64,000 bases of DNA. Origin: Bettongia penicillata ogilbyi. Its lineage: Eukaryota; Chordata; Mammalia; Diprotodontia; Potoroidae. The notes under the pieces were generated by a model. The model was not told the origin of the DNA. It did not search any database and saw nothing but the letters and a program-made list of their open reading frames with translations. The position numbers were made by a program, and so were the translations under genes. Each line of letters opens with the position of its first letter. Positions within the stretch are counted from its first letter, which is position 1. Shown in pieces: positions 13,467 through 28,400 of this stretch. The stretch covers positions 1 to 64,000 of the forward strand of contig JAJHZJ010000251.1 in the NCBI GenBank assembly GCA_023548195.1, written 5' to 3'.

Positions 13467-16400
13467 GTAAAGAAGTATCTATGGGTTTGATTCACTAGGA
13501 GACATATATTCTGCTGGCAAGATTGCTCACTCTCTTTGTGTTATTCATCTTAGTTGGATTTTAAAATTAAGAAAAAAAATAATTTCAGAGTTATCTGGCT
13601 TTCCATTTCTCACTGTTCCAGGGTTCATTTTTTAGCAGTCACTCAGGTTCCTTTGGCCTCAGCCTCACCTGAGAAATTGGTTCCCTAGTAGAATAAAGTT
13701 GTTTGCTCATCTATAGAGAGAAATGTCTTGAAGGTCCTGTCTGAAATCTGCATAGACAGTGAAAGAAAAAACCCTGAATTAACCACAAGAGCAGGATTAA
13801 TCATTAAAGTTAATATGAAGAAGGCAAAGATTTCTTAGGGTGCCCATTGCCCGCCATATACACTGTCCCCCACCATTGGTATCCTTCCCTATTCCTGTCA
13901 GGCACTCAAGTACCCTGTGCTCTGCTCTCTTCTCCCTTAATAAAGTCTGCTCTCAAGAAAGGCTCAGACATTTGTCATTTGTATTTTATGCACAATGGGT
14001 GGAGATTAGAAGATATAGTTGAAGTCCTGACTTCCTTTTTTAACTTATATGATCAAAGGCAACTCACTTAAATTCTTTAAGCCTGTTTCCTCAGCTATAA
14101 ACTAATGAGTTCACAGTAGGGCTGTGAGAAAGGCATTTTCTAAAGAAATGTGAGCTGTATGGCTACATGGTACAGTTGAAGGAGAACTGGTGTAGGAGTT
14201 ACGAAGAGATAGTGAAGGAAATAAATAAGCCTCTATATACTGCTTAAATGGTATTATTTTTGTTACTATTATTATTATATGTGACAGTACTGTGCTACCT
14301 GCTTTCTAAATATTGTCTCATTTGATTCACAACACCTCACAATAGTAGCTACTATTGTTATTATATAGGTTTTTCAGTTGAGGAAACTGAAGCAAAGTTA
14401 ATCTGTCCGGGGTCACACAGGTAATAACTGTCTGAAGCCAGATTTGAACTCAAGTTTTCATGACTCCAGGCCTAGGACTCTGTCCACTGTGCCATCTATC
14501 TGCCTAGGTTAGGCAAATCCGAGTTCAAATACTATCCTTGACATTTAGAAGCTGTATAACCCTAGACATGTCATTTAATCCATCTGCACCCAAAAAATTC
14601 TCTTAAAATTCAAAGAGGATTCTAATCTGCATTTAGAAGTGTACTTCAAATGGAGTTCCATCTATGGATGGAATCATCAATGAAATTAAAAGTCCAGAAA
14701 AAAAAAATCACTCTCTCCAGGTTATTTGCATTTTAAGGCTCTCATTCCATCATGGAATGCCTGACCTTCTAATTGTTAAAGCAATCTCAGACGTCACTGA
14801 GCTGGAGGAAGAAGTGTTTGGGTTAAGGTGGCCTTCCTCATCTTACATATGTGACCACTTCCTCTGCCTGTGGCTAAGTCTGACCTTCTATCTGAGCAAA
14901 TGTATGCAAACCTCTCCCAGGTGGAGTGGAAAGCTTCTCAGCCTCCCAGAACACAAGCTGCTGACTCCAAGAAGGTCTCTTAGGGTGCTTTCCATGCTGT
15001 CTCCAGTAACCCAGACCTACCCCTCATTAACCAATCCAATCCAGAGCCACACTAATGGAGCCCTAAGGGACAACACCTTGAAGGAAGCATGCCTCAAATA
15101 TACCTGACTAGTAAGTGATAGAAACAAAATTCTACATCAAGTTTTCTGATTCAAGATTCTTTCCATTACACCATAATTCCTTTTTCCCCCTAACCTGAGT
15201 GCCGGCCCTCCTTCAGACCTCACCTCCTTCATGCCTTCCTTGACCAGCTGGCCCTTACAGATGGGCCTCTCCCTCTGAATTAATAGCATTAACTATCTGT
15301 GCCTTTCCTTTAGGACTGCTTTTGTGAAACCTTTCGCTTTGTACCGCTGCCTAAAGAGGGAGTCAGGTGTTATAGAATGAGCATTGATTGAGAAACTGAA
15401 AACCTAACTTCTCTGAGCCTCAGTTTCTTCATTCATAAAAAAGATAGATTTCAGCTAGGTGATATATAAGTTCCATTTCCTATGATCATCTACGTTATCA
15501 TACAATTTCAGAGTTATACGTGGAAGAAACCTTAGAGCTCTCCTAATCCTTATTCTGTTTTTTTCAGAAAGGAACAAATAGAGGGTGCTTGCCCAAGATC
15601 ATACAGTCATTGATCAGCAGGAAATGAATTTGAGACCAGGTGCTCTGATTCCCAAATCTAGCACTTTCCCCCATTCCCTGGGTATATTTGCTTATATCCA
15701 CAAAAGTCCTATAAGTTCTTGGAGGAATTGAGGCCATGAATTATGGCCTCATAAATATCTATGATAAAATATCTATGATTATTGCAGTGCTCTGCATACA
15801 CTTGGTGATCAAGAAAAACACTTTGAATAATGGCATGTTTTGGCAGCATTTTTTAGCTGCTATTTCTATTAGAAGTGTGTTTGCTCCAGGAAAAGGGAGG
15901 CAAAAGCTCACCTGGCACGACAGAGTCTAAGCATATCTTACAAAAGAGTTTCTCTTGTCTTTACACTGGCTCTGATCAAAAACCTGTTTCTTTTCTTTTC
16001 TATTTTTTGAAAACAGGATTACCAGGACCTAGAGGCCTACCAGGAGAAGCTGGTCCCATTGGACCCAAAGGGGACAAAGGTCCCTCTGGTGATCCAGGCC
16101 CAAAGGGAGATGCTGGAGAAAAAGGTGAGTGCCAGTATAGGAAGAAGCTTTGGTATATTTTTTAAATGATGTATTTGAATTCACAAGACCTGAGTTCATC
16201 TCTTAATTCTAACACTAATTAACTCTGTGAGTAAAAGCATATCGCTTTGCCTTTACTGCTCTGAGCCTATTTCCTCTTCTATAAATGGAAAAGTTTATAT
16301 TAGATGACATTAAGGTTTCTCTCTGTCCTCCCCTCACTTATCTCCTCAATTTCTATTCTGCTTAGGAACAGCACTCCCTCATCGTCTCTGAAGCCCTGTC

Positions 16401-19400
16401 ATTCTGTGGATCACACTTAATATTTTCCAGGGGATCAACACTCTAATTCAGACTGATATGGAAATGACCCCTAAGTATATTCACAGCTCAAAAACATACC
16501 TCCATTATTTTTAAGTTCTGTGTTACACCCTTTCTCCATAGAGTCATGCATCTGGGACTTAAAGAAATTATATTTTCTTGAACCTCAAAAACATATCTTG
16601 GTCAGACAATCCAAAAGGACTCTTGATGAAAAATGCTTTCAGCCTCCACAGAAAGAACTGATGAAATCTGAACGTGGACTGAAGCACATTATTTTTCACT
16701 TCCTTTTTTTCTTTCTTCCTTCCTTCCTTTCTTTTTCTTTCTTTTTTGATTTTTCTCCCACAAAATGACCAATATGGAAATATATTTTATATGATGGCAC
16801 ATGTAAAACCTTTATCAGATTGCTTACCATCTAAGGGAGTGGGGAGAAGAAGAGGAAAGAGATACAATTCAGAACTCAAAACTTTAAAAGATATGAATGT
16901 TAAACATTGTTTTTACATATAATGGGGGGAAAATAAAATAACATTTTTTGAAGTGCCTCTGTTGCCAGCCCCTTGTAGCCTCATTGTAACTTATTACCAT
17001 TTTCTCCCTCTCTCCTTTATCATGTAGATACTATTTCTAGCTAATATCAACATTTCTTCATGGGTTCACTCTCTCCCTGCCTACGTCTCTATCTTCTTCC
17101 ACTTGAGCATCTGAACTCAGTTATTCCAATTACTTACGGCTGCTTTCTGGCACAACTAGATAATGAAGGAGATAGGAGGTCACAGCTGGGAACATAGCAC
17201 CAGATCCTCCTAATTTGGATGGTCACATACTATAAGAAGAAAGATTAGTAATCTCTACTATACACGGAGATATAGAAATGCATATATATAATATATATAC
17301 ACACACATACACACACATGTACATATAGGTGAGAGAACTGAATGAAGTAAATAATTTTCCTAGCATCCTAGCCCTACTGGATATTAATCAAATATTTTAG
17401 CACTTGAGACATTTATGAATATGTAGGCACATTGTGGGTAGCTAGATGATGCAGTGGATAGAGCACTGGGTTTGGAATGAGGAAGATTCATCTTCATGAG
17501 TTCAAATCGGTCTCAGACACTTATTAGTTTGTGACCCTGGGAAAGTCACTTAACTCTGTTGTCTCAGTTTCCCCATCTGTAAAAAGAACTGGAGAAGGAA
17601 ATGGCAAACCACCTCAATTTCTTGGCCAATAGCATGGGATCACAAAGAATAGGAAATGATCGAAATAACCTAACAAAAGCCACACACACAAACACATACA
17701 TACACATACTTAAAAGGAAGAAGTAGTTTGATATAAGAGGTAATCCTAAAAAGTTATTTATGTATATATTTATTTCCTTCAGTGGAATGTAAGCTTTTTG
17801 AGAGTAAGGATTGCTTTGATTTTGTCTTATTAAGATACCAGCAATATCTTACAAATAGTGAGTATCGATCAATTGAATTGGAAGTGGAAATGCCCAACAG
17901 TGAAACTTACTCATGTGAAATGCTGCTAACTTACCCTATATCTTTTCTTGAATATAGCTCTCTATTCCACTTCCTACCTCCAACTGGGAATAATATGGAC
18001 CTCAAAAGACTGACTACAGATTATGTTAACTATTCTTCCTTCAGGATTGCCTGGAATTTCAGGTTTGCCTGGTCCTCCTGGAAAGAGTGGTTTCCCTGGA
18101 CCCCAAGGGGACAAAGGACTCCAAGGTGAACAGGGACCCAAGGGAGAAAATGGAACCAATGGTAGGTGGTGAAGTAATGACATTTATTCCATGATGTTCC
18201 TCTGTAGGTGAAATAATAGTTATTAGAAGTCATTTCAAGTATTTGGTGGTGAAAAGAGGTCTGGCCTAGAAATACAATTCACCTCTGCTATTTAATTAGT
18301 TCATCAATTCATACTGGTCCCTAGAGGTCTCAGTTTTCTACTCTGAAAAGGAGAGCATTAGAACAGATGGCTGTAAAGCTCTTCAGGTCTATGATTCCAA
18401 TGCACGAGTCTTTCTGTTATTAAGGATCTGGTAACTGAGCATGCTTTTTTCCCTCAGTAATTCTACCTTACAGGAACAAAAATTACCATCATCCTTTTTA
18501 TTGTCTATTCATGACCTGAAGGATATAACTGTCACTCCTCAGTCTTCATCCATTTCAGCAACGTTTATGGAGTGCCTACTGGATGCCCTGACCTTCAGGG
18601 AGTTCCATAATAATCCAGCATGGTGCATTGGAAAGAGTGCTGGATTTGGACCTGGGTTCAAACCTTCATTCTGACTTTGCTATGTATGTATGTAGACACA
18701 CCATTCTCCATGAACTCCATCATCTGAAAAATGAAGGGGTTGGACTAGACAATTGTTTTCTCCTGTCCTTTTCAGCTCTTGATCCAAAATCCTGTGATCA
18801 TATTTCAGAATACAAGAGAAATATTAGACACTCTCCCTACAGGTAGGGAAATTACAGTGTGGTTGGGAAAAGAACACACACATACTCACATACACACACA
18901 CACACAGTAGGACTCAAGGATATATTAGACTCAGATATGAACTTTAGCCAGGGAATAGAAAGCAGTTGATGTAAAGAATGATTCATAAGGGAAAGCTTCT
19001 AGGAGACATATAGCTCTAGTATTAGAAGACATCTCACAGGCCATGCAGTCCCATTCCAGCCCCACCCATCCATTTTATAGATGGGTGAATTGAGACCCAG
19101 AGGGTAGAAGCATGCACCAGGGGTAAGCAAAATTCAACTCCAGGTTCTGTGATAGAAGATTGAGCTCTTTCTCCTCCACACGACTATCATCATGGTTGGA
19201 TATCTCCTATTTTCCTTCATTTTCCTGCATCCCCCTGAAGGGCAGATTTAGCACCAGGCTTACAATGGTACAGTCATTAAAAAGATGGTCTCAGGATTCA
19301 CAAAAATCTGGGTTCAAGAATTCAAGCCCTCCCTCTGCCAAAACCAGTTGCCACCCTTGACAAATCATTCTCATTCCCAGGACTCTCTTAGTAGCCTTTA

Positions 19401-22400
19401 AGACTTTAAGCTTGAGAGCAGGAGCTTGTCTGCATTCAGAGGGAATTTCCTCACTGGGATTTATTTATGACAGTGAAATCATTGGTTTGGTACAAAAAAA
19501 TTCATAGCTGTTATGTCTTTTTTTTCTAATAGCACTATCTGGTTTACCATGCACTTGATACTCAAAAATGTCCTTCCCTCCTCCAGCTTGCCAGATTCCA
19601 CCTAACAAATAAATCCTACCCGTACAGATCTGTGCAGTCTCTGTTCCATAAATCCCATAGTCCCAATGTGTTTTTAGACAGCAGGCCTGTGTTACTCTCT
19701 CTATTTTTTCAATATGTCCAACATTATAGTAAAGTTAGAGTCCATAGAATTTGGCAGTTTTTGAGTAGTTCAGATATAGTAATTCAGCCCTCCTAAGTAG
19801 GTTTTTTAAGTAATTCAATAGTAGTTCTTCAGTAGTGCAACGAGCTTAGAACCTAATTATTTCATAAAAATAGGAAGTTAGCACATGGTTCCTCTGGAGT
19901 GATTACCTCTCCCCAGCCAAGCTTATTACCAACCCTCCCCACAAAACTGATGATGCCTTTCATGTCACTGGCCTAGGACATGGATTGGGGCACTTGTACC
20001 TCAAGTGCAAAAATTTCTAATTTTACTTCTTTGTGAATCTCTTCTTCCCTATGAGGCAAAAAGCTCCTTGAGAAAGAAAACAGTGTCATTATTGTATACT
20101 AGAAAGAGTCAGAGGATCTGGGTTAAAGACCTACCTTTGACATTTCCTACCTTTTTTACTTTGGGTAAATCAATATCATAGAGCCTCAGTTTCCCTATTT
20201 GTAAAATGAAGGGATGAGACTGATGGTCTCTGAGGTCCCTTCTACCTCTGGATTGAATATTGAATTGAATTGTCTTTTCTTTCTCCTATATTCCACAGTG
20301 TCTGTAGAGTAAAGCACTGGGTATACAGTCAATGAACACTTGTGGGGTGGTTGGTTGAATCTGACCCAAAACTATTTGTGGGCTGAGTAGAGTTAGAACC
20401 CCTCTGGCAGCATCATGCTGGAAATTACCTGCCTCCATACAGAGGAGGTACAGAGAGATAAAAATGTAGCCTTGCTGTTCACTAACAGTTCATTTCCAGG
20501 GAAATGTCCAAAGCACATTCTGCATGTACACTGTGACCAACTAAAAAGGAAAAGACCAGAGAAAGCAATGACCAAAACTTTCCTAAGAGATTTTTGCTCC
20601 ACCCTATGGAGAAGCAAGAACACTAAGTGCTCTAGGTCCCCCAAACTCAATAACCACCCCACCTCTTCCCCCCAGGCACTATGAGAGAGAATGGAGAATC
20701 AGGAGAACAAGGACCTCCTGAAAATCCTAGAGCAGGACCTGGGACTCTCCAAAAGCCACCTGTCTTTGGGTTTCCAAACTCTGAAGTCTCTTCTGTGTAA
20801 CATTTAAGTCAGACACATATCTTCTTATGATGAAAGGTCAAGGGAGGGGAAGACTCAAGGTATCCATTGCTCAGACAGTATAGTGAGCATTCTGCTGACA
20901 GTCAGGTCCTATGAACTGACTCCTTCTTGGTCTATTTCTTGTCATTCAACATTAGGGTCCCCTGGAAACCCTGGTCCTCCAGGCATCAGAGGACCAAGGG
21001 GGCCCCCTGGACCAAAAGGGGATAGTGGATCACCTGGGGAGGAAGGAAAATGCTCTCTGGAAGGTAAGTGAGCCAAACCTCAGGGGTCTGCCATCTATTT
21101 CTGGCATGTGTCAGTTTTCTAGCTTGACGCATCCCTTATTTTCTGGAATTTTAGAGAATGGGCAGAACAATACTAGGAGACATCAAAACCGAACCATCAA
21201 AGGTCACTCCAGGTGTGAGATTCATGAATCCTTCCAGCTGGAAGGTAATGGAGGAACTGTACAAAGTGGTCAAAACAGACATAACAAACTTTCCTGACAT
21301 TTAGGTCAATGAAGTTAACCTTTCACACGACAACTGAGTCATGACAAAGAATAACATGTTGCCAGACAAGTGTCCATTCAAAGGACCTAAGATGACACTT
21401 ATTTTATTTTAATTTATGGAATAAAACAAGCATTTCCGTAGCAGTACAATAAAAAAGATTTGCATATGAAACTGCAAATATACTATGTACAACCAGCTAT
21501 TCCTTCCAAACATACAACAAAATTATCATGTACATTTCTTTTTTCTTCCCCCCACCAAGATTATTATTTAGAAAACAAGTGTATCAAAGATACAGGATGG
21601 GTGAGTCTGTAAATAATTAAAACTAAAAATTAGGAACCAACACCACCAAGTGACCAAGTCATCCATGTCATCATAGGACTGTTGAATGCCTCTCACTATC
21701 TCTCTCTTTGCTCTAACTTAACTGAAAGAGAATAAAGATTTAAAAATTCTCTAAGAATGCTGAAGAGTTTTTAAAGAAGTAGAAGGTTAGGGTTATAGTC
21801 TGTCTTCCAGACCTTATCAATTTTACTGCATTTTGTTTTACTAACACAATTTTCTATCTGTAGAAGAAATCTAGAGAGCATGGAAATTTCTGATCTACTC
21901 CACCATTTTCCCAGAATGCATTCTCTGTTCATTTATTTTGGAAATGATGGAAATTTGGATAGTAAGAGCTTTCTTTTGTGTCCTTTGCAGCATCCTAAAG
22001 CTGCTTTTCCTCAGTGTCTACAGTTTGTCCTCAACTCCCAGTACAGACACTCCTGCTAATCCCTGTTCTTCTGGAGATGCTGTTAGGATGGGCGTGAAAA
22101 CAACAAAAAGAACTGTTGGTTGGACTGTAGAATTTGTATGGAAGGTTAATGTATAATAAGGTTCTAAAGGTAGACTAGATCCAGGTTGTGAAGGGGATTA
22201 AGTGATAGAAACGTTTACATTTGATCCTACAGCTAAGTAGGAAGATACTGGATTTTATTGATTAGGGAAGTGACAAGATCAGACATGGATGCCTTAGGAA
22301 AATCATTTTGGATTAGAGAGAAGAGAAACTTGATACATGAAGACCGAGTAGGATGCTGTTGCAGTAGTCTAGTAAGCAGATGGTGAGGGGCTAAAATAGG

Positions 22401-25400
22401 GTGGTGTGATGAGAGTCCAGGGAATGGGACAGATGCAAAAGATCCTGTGGCGGTAGGATCAACAAGATTTGGCAAACAGCTGAATATGGGAGGTGAGAAA
22501 GAATAAGGAAATGAGAATGATTTAAAGATTACAAACCTGGGAGACAGGAGGTTGGTGGTGCTTTGCTAGGGAATCCCTCTGCTTAGACTTAGGAGTTTAC
22601 TGTGCCATATAGGTCCATAGAGCATATCTTTTATTTGTGCCTTGATTCATGATTCTTGAGGATGAGGATTATTTAAGAAAACTTATGGGCATCTAGGTAG
22701 TGCAGAGGATAGAGTGCTAGGTCTGGAGTCAGGAAGAGTCATCTTCTTGAGTTCAAATCTGACCTCAGACACTTACTAGCTGTGTGTCCCTAGGCAAATC
22801 ACTTAACGCTGTTTGCTTCAGTTTCCTCATCTCTAAAATGAACTGGAGAAGGAAATGGCAAACCACTCTAATATCTTTCTTTGCTAAGAAAACCCCAAAA
22901 GTGGTAATGAAGAGTTAGACAAGTGAACGAAACCAAAAATAAACTTAACTGTGTGGAAGTGTTTATCATGGAATCTTACATGATCTTAACATGCATATAG
23001 TAAGAGACATTTTATAAAAGGAGAGGCTTGAAGGCTACATTTTGCCCTGTTGAATCCCATCTTAGATTTAAAAAAATCAATAAACACAGCAGGATCTTTT
23101 ATATTATGTACATAGAATCTATACTTGTATACTATGTACCTTACAGTCAGTCTTACGATCATGAAATGTGATCTGCTATTGAAAGTCATCTATAGACACA
23201 TACCTCTGCTTTCTTTCTTTTTCTCTTTCTTCCTTTCCTCATTTCTTCTTCTCCTACTTCTTCTTCTTCTTCTCCTTTTTCTCCTCCTCCTCCTCCTCTT
23301 TGGAGGCAATTGGGGTTAAGTGACTTGTCCAGGATCACATAGCTAGTACCTTCTCATATTTTCATCAAGAAAACCCTCAATATATACAGACTAATCTCAT
23401 AACTATTTTCTAGAGATAAAAATGTGTGTATATTATTCGTTAATTTCTGATGTCTTCTCAGTTAGTGAATATGTATTTGTTTTGAATTGCATCCTCTGTT
23501 CTATAGGTATCATCCTTTTTTTAAGATATCTTGAAAAGCAACTTCTAAATGACTTGTTATCTCCGTACATAATTGCTTCTGGGTGTATTTGGTCTGGTTC
23601 AGATGCTTTTGCCCCTCAACCTCAAGGGTCATTGCCATTTTCTCATATAACACAGAAATTCAGCTTGCTGTTAGAGTCCAGATGTGGTGTTTGAAAACAG
23701 ATCACTAAAGAAATGCTAGTAAATCTGTTTCGTTCTCCCTTGCTCCTCATTTCCAGTTAGGTACTAACTCCTGTCAAATCCTTGGACATCTCATCTCTTG
23801 CACCTGTCTTTTTCTCTGTGTTTACATGGCCCACACATTGGTACAGGCCCCAATCACCTCTTATCTGGACTATGGCAGCAACTTTCTGATTGGGCTCCCA
23901 GCCTCATCTCTCCTCGTTGTGAGTCATTCTTCCCACTGCTGCTAAAATAAGTTTCCTGAAGTATAGGTCTCATCATGTAACTCCCCTGTTCAGTAAACAC
24001 TAATGATTCCCTATTGTCTCTAGGATCAAATCTAAACTTCTCAGTTTGGCATTTAATGCCCTCCACAGTCTGATTTCAACTTATCTTTCTAAATGTATTA
24101 CATATTACTCACTTCTATATGTTCTACAGTACAGTCAAACTATAGAATGTCAAGCTGGCCAAAAATCAGCTCCTCAGAAATGACATCTCATCTTCAATAT
24201 CTGTGTCTTTGCAGGTATGGAATGTACTCTCTTCTTGTTTCTATCTCAAGTTGTAGTTTGCTTATATTGCATATTTTCATATCTAGATAGTATGTATATG
24301 TTGTTTCCCCTCCATAGACAAGCAGTCAGCCAGCAAACATTTATTAAGTGCCACGCACCATGCTGACTATAATGATACAAATAGAAGCAAAAAGAGAGAC
24401 AGTTCCAAAACACATAAAAGAGAGGAGAGGAAGTTGCTGACTCAGAGACATGGAGGTAAAGTCTAGAGAGCACAGCCAGCCGGGGAATAAAGCATGACCA
24501 CCCTGGGTATGTCCACTAAATGGAGGCCCCCAGAAAGAACTCACTAGGGGCGGAAGGAGAATGGCAGAAATGCACAGTAGTTTCAGGGTGAGAAGGCCCT
24601 AGATCAGGAGTGGGGGACTTGTGGCCTTAAGACCACATGTGGCCTTCTCAATGGTGCAGCCTTTGGACTGAATCCAATTATACTACATGTAAGGATTTAG
24701 AAGGTCACTTGTGGCCTTAAGGTTGCAGGCTCCCCATCCCTAACCTAGGTGATGAGTGAAATTATAGGGTGAGAAGGTAACTGGTGATAAAATCCAGAGA
24801 AAGCCAGAGATAACATTTGAAAGGGAAATAGGATAGCAAGACCCTTGAAGGTGGAGACTGTTTCATTTTCGTCTGTCTCACACACAGCCAGGACAGAGTC
24901 TAGTTGATATGCTTAATGGATGTTGGTTGACAGATTGAAATAGTTTGTAGTCATCCTTTTAGCTTCACTGAGAAATGCTTTTAAAGTATAGGTCTGTCCA
25001 TATCAATCCCAGGCTCAAAAAAACTTCAAAAGTCTCTAGTAACTTTAGGATCAGTAGGACCTGTATGGTCTGGTTCTAGTCTACTCTTCCAGACCTTTTC
25101 ACATTACCCACTTTCATATATTCTACATTCCAATCCAACTGACCTAGTAACTATTCTGTGTTCAAATCATTTCTTCTCCAGCTTCTCCATGCTCTTGAAT
25201 AAGCTGTTTCCCATTTATGTGAAACATTCTTACGTGGGAGGACCTGAGAAATCCTTGCTTCTCCTAGTTACAAGTGCCCTCTCCCTCTTCAAATTATAAT
25301 CTATTTATTCCTCCTTTTTATGTTATATCCCTCAGTAGAATTCAAATTTCTTGAAGTCAGGGACATTTTTGCTCCCTTAGGAGAGCTAGATGGCACAGTG

Positions 25401-28400
25401 GGTACAGTGCCAGGCCTGGGGTTGGAAAGACTCTTCTTTCTGACTTCAGATCCGGCCTCAGACACTTACTAGCTGTGTGAACCTGGGCAAGTCAGTTAAC
25501 TCTGTTTGCCTCAGTTCCTCATCTGTAAAATGAGCTGGAGAAGGAAATGGCAAACCATGCCAATATCTTTGCCAAGAAAATCCCAAATGGGTCACAAAGA
25601 GTTGGCTATGACTAAAACAACTCGCCAACAACAAGAATCCCCTTTGAACACATTAGACACTTTATAAATGCTTGTTGAATTTAAAGGCTTATGGAATCTG
25701 GCTTATCTAGGCCTGACAGCATGTCTTCCTCTGGCTCATTTTCCCCCTCCAATGTTCTCTCCTGTTCTGTAAGGTGATACAGCCAGTAATCTGCCATCCT
25801 CCTTCTCCACAATATTTTTTGTAAATGAACTTATACAGTATTCTAAACCAGTGTTGCCCTTGGTTTTCATCTTTTCCCCCTTGGCAAGGAGATTAAATAC
25901 TTGCTGTTTGGGGCAAATTCTGGGCTCTCTTGACCCCCCCCCCTTTGGAAAAGATATGGATTTACAGTTAAAATATTCTTTAAAATAGCATACTTAGAGC
26001 AAATGTTTGCATTTTTATATATTTTCCTTTTTTTCCCCCAGAGTCAAAAGCTTATTTGAATGAAAGGGGTGGAAGCTCCTAAAATGGCTAGACCTCATTC
26101 TCTTTTATAATTTCTCCTACTTTGGTGCTGCTTTGGACTTTTGATCTCCATGTTGTCATTTCCTGTCAAGATATAGTCAGGTTCCTTCCCTGTACCTATT
26201 TTCAGGTACCCTAGAAGCTTCTTCCTCCTTTTTAGAAGACAGTCTTATTAACGAGAAACAGGTTTCTCAGTATTCATTTCTTGTTCCTGAACTATATATT
26301 CTGTCCCATTTTTCACTATTTCACCTCTCCCTTCTTACCTTAAGCTCAACTGGCCCTGAAGTACCAATTGCCAAGGTACCTATAAGCTAGTATACAGGAT
26401 CTGGTGAAGTTCTTCATGGATGTTCTCCTTTTCTTTATCATCTACAAGAAATGCTAATGCATACTCTCATCTTTATGAAGGTTTGTCTTCTTATACTCAA
26501 AATAAGTACTTTGTGACAGGGTGACCAAAAATCCGACAAAAATGTTTTTTGTTGCCTTTAAGCAAATGTTCAAACCAAGCAATCCATCAACATGCTTCCA
26601 GGCATTGTGCCTGATGTTAGGGATATGAAGACAAACATGAGAGTCCCAACCCTCAAGGAGCTCACCTTCTATGGAAGAAGCAGTATTTAAGTAACTGGCA
26701 ACCCCTTTATTTTCCTCTGAAAAGAACCTGTGAGTTATGCTTCTAAGAATCAACTTCTTACATCTCCTCATTCCCTTTACAGTAAGAGTGACAGCACTGA
26801 TGTGGTATTTTTTATGTAAGTTTTGGTTGGTTAACAAAGATCTTAAATTAAGAGTATCAATAGTTAGATTAATGTTCTTAGAAGGTATAAAGTTGTGCAT
26901 TTTTCTGCTTTTCCTTACAAGCAAATGTATTCCCTTTCTCATTACTACATAATTGTTGCTTGGAAATGTAAGCTCACTTACATTTACAGGACAAAGGACC
27001 ACTTATAGGATAAAGGGTCACTTTGTGCAGTAGCCCATTACCAAAGAATCCATCACCTCATAGTCACCATTCTGAGGATGGTCTCTGCATTTAGCCATGC
27101 TGATACTCTAAAAGTAAACAAGGCTATTGGGCTTGCAATCCAGGCATTTCAATTTTGGAAAACCTTCCAGTGTTTTTATTTCATATGTAGAACCCAGGAT
27201 CACATCTATGCCATGACAAGGCAGATGAGTAGGATGCTTATGGTGGAAAGTATGATGTTAAATGACAGAAGTATGGAGCTCAATGGGAATTTAGAGGGTA
27301 ATAGCCCAAGGTCCTCTTGAACTCTACATCTATGATCCTATGATCTAATCCAACTCCAATCCCCAATTAAAGATGAGGAAACTGAGAACCAGAGAGGGTA
27401 GACAACTTGCTAAAAAGATTGCAGCTAATTTGTGACAGAGCTGAGTCTATTAGCCAGGTCTCCTGACTCCTAGGTCTGTGTATTGCCAGAGGCATTATTA
27501 TTCCCAATGAAAAGATCTGAAAACTGAGGCTGAGAAAAGGAAAGCAACTCCTCCATAATAACTAAGTGTTGAAGACAGGATTTGAGTTCTCAGATGTCTT
27601 TAACTATAAATCTAGTATTCTTCCAAAATGAATTGAGTTTGAAAGGCTAAGGAGATGTCCAGACTTAGGTGTCTGTTGTTGACATTTGAATGGTGACCAA
27701 GAAAGAATGCCTCAATCCTTGCAAAATCCTCCATAGGACCTCATTGTACTCATAGCAAATTTGCTCTCTGGTATAGATGGTTCCAAAGTTACTTGCCCTG
27801 AAAGAAAGCTAATAACAACTTCCACAGTCTTTATATTCAAGGTAGGCTGATCATCTACTTGCCCTTAGCGTTAGATCTTGCTATAGGGAAGAGTTCCAAA
27901 CTTTTTGATGATGCACCCCATGAGTAAAAAGAATTTTTGCACATATATTCCCAATAAATATATCTACCTATTTATAAGTTAGATACTCCTACTATGATAC
28001 TAATAATTATGATTTTTTTGGAAACTTCTAAAAAATAGAAATTAAAAGATGAGGTAATATTTAATCAAAGACTCTGCAAGGAGCCACTAGAGTTTATCAA
28101 GTAGGAAAGAAAACTGGTTAGATCTGTACTTCAGGAAAATCACTTTGGCAGATGTGTGAAGGATGGATTAGCATGAGAAAAGACTAAAAAAAGGGAGATC
28201 AATCAGGAAATTACTACAATAGTGCAAGAGAGAGGTAATAAGTCCCAGAACTCTGGTTGTGGTAGTAGGGAGGAGACAGATGCAAGAGAAGTTGTAGGGG
28301 TATAAGGTATTTCATGAAGGAAGAGACCTTAGCAGCTACCAGGTAGCTGACTGCCTCATTTTACAGATGAGGAAACTAAGGCAATAGAATTTAAACACAG

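Noticed and set aside
14664..15107. Plus-strand open frame of 147 codons in gene 1 intron 2
   Set aside because: It lies between two confirmed collectin exons, has no matching frame in gene 2, and no domain is recognised.
16002..16165. Collagen exon 3 reading on through its donor
   Set aside because: The frame continues past the GT for about 14 codons only by chance; the donor AAAG|GTGAGT and the gene 2 match fix the exon end at 16124.
20676..20740. A CCCCCCAG followed by sequence with Glu/Gly codons, as an alternative acceptor for exon 5
   Set aside because: Alignment with gene 2 places this AG inside the old exon, and no donor remains downstream because of the 21-bp deletion.
26454..27002. 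Minus-strand open frame of 182 codons
   Set aside because: It is the longest frame in the window but lies in intron 6 of gene 1. It has no domain, start context or splice support that I can see, and composition alone can explain it in AT-rich sequence.
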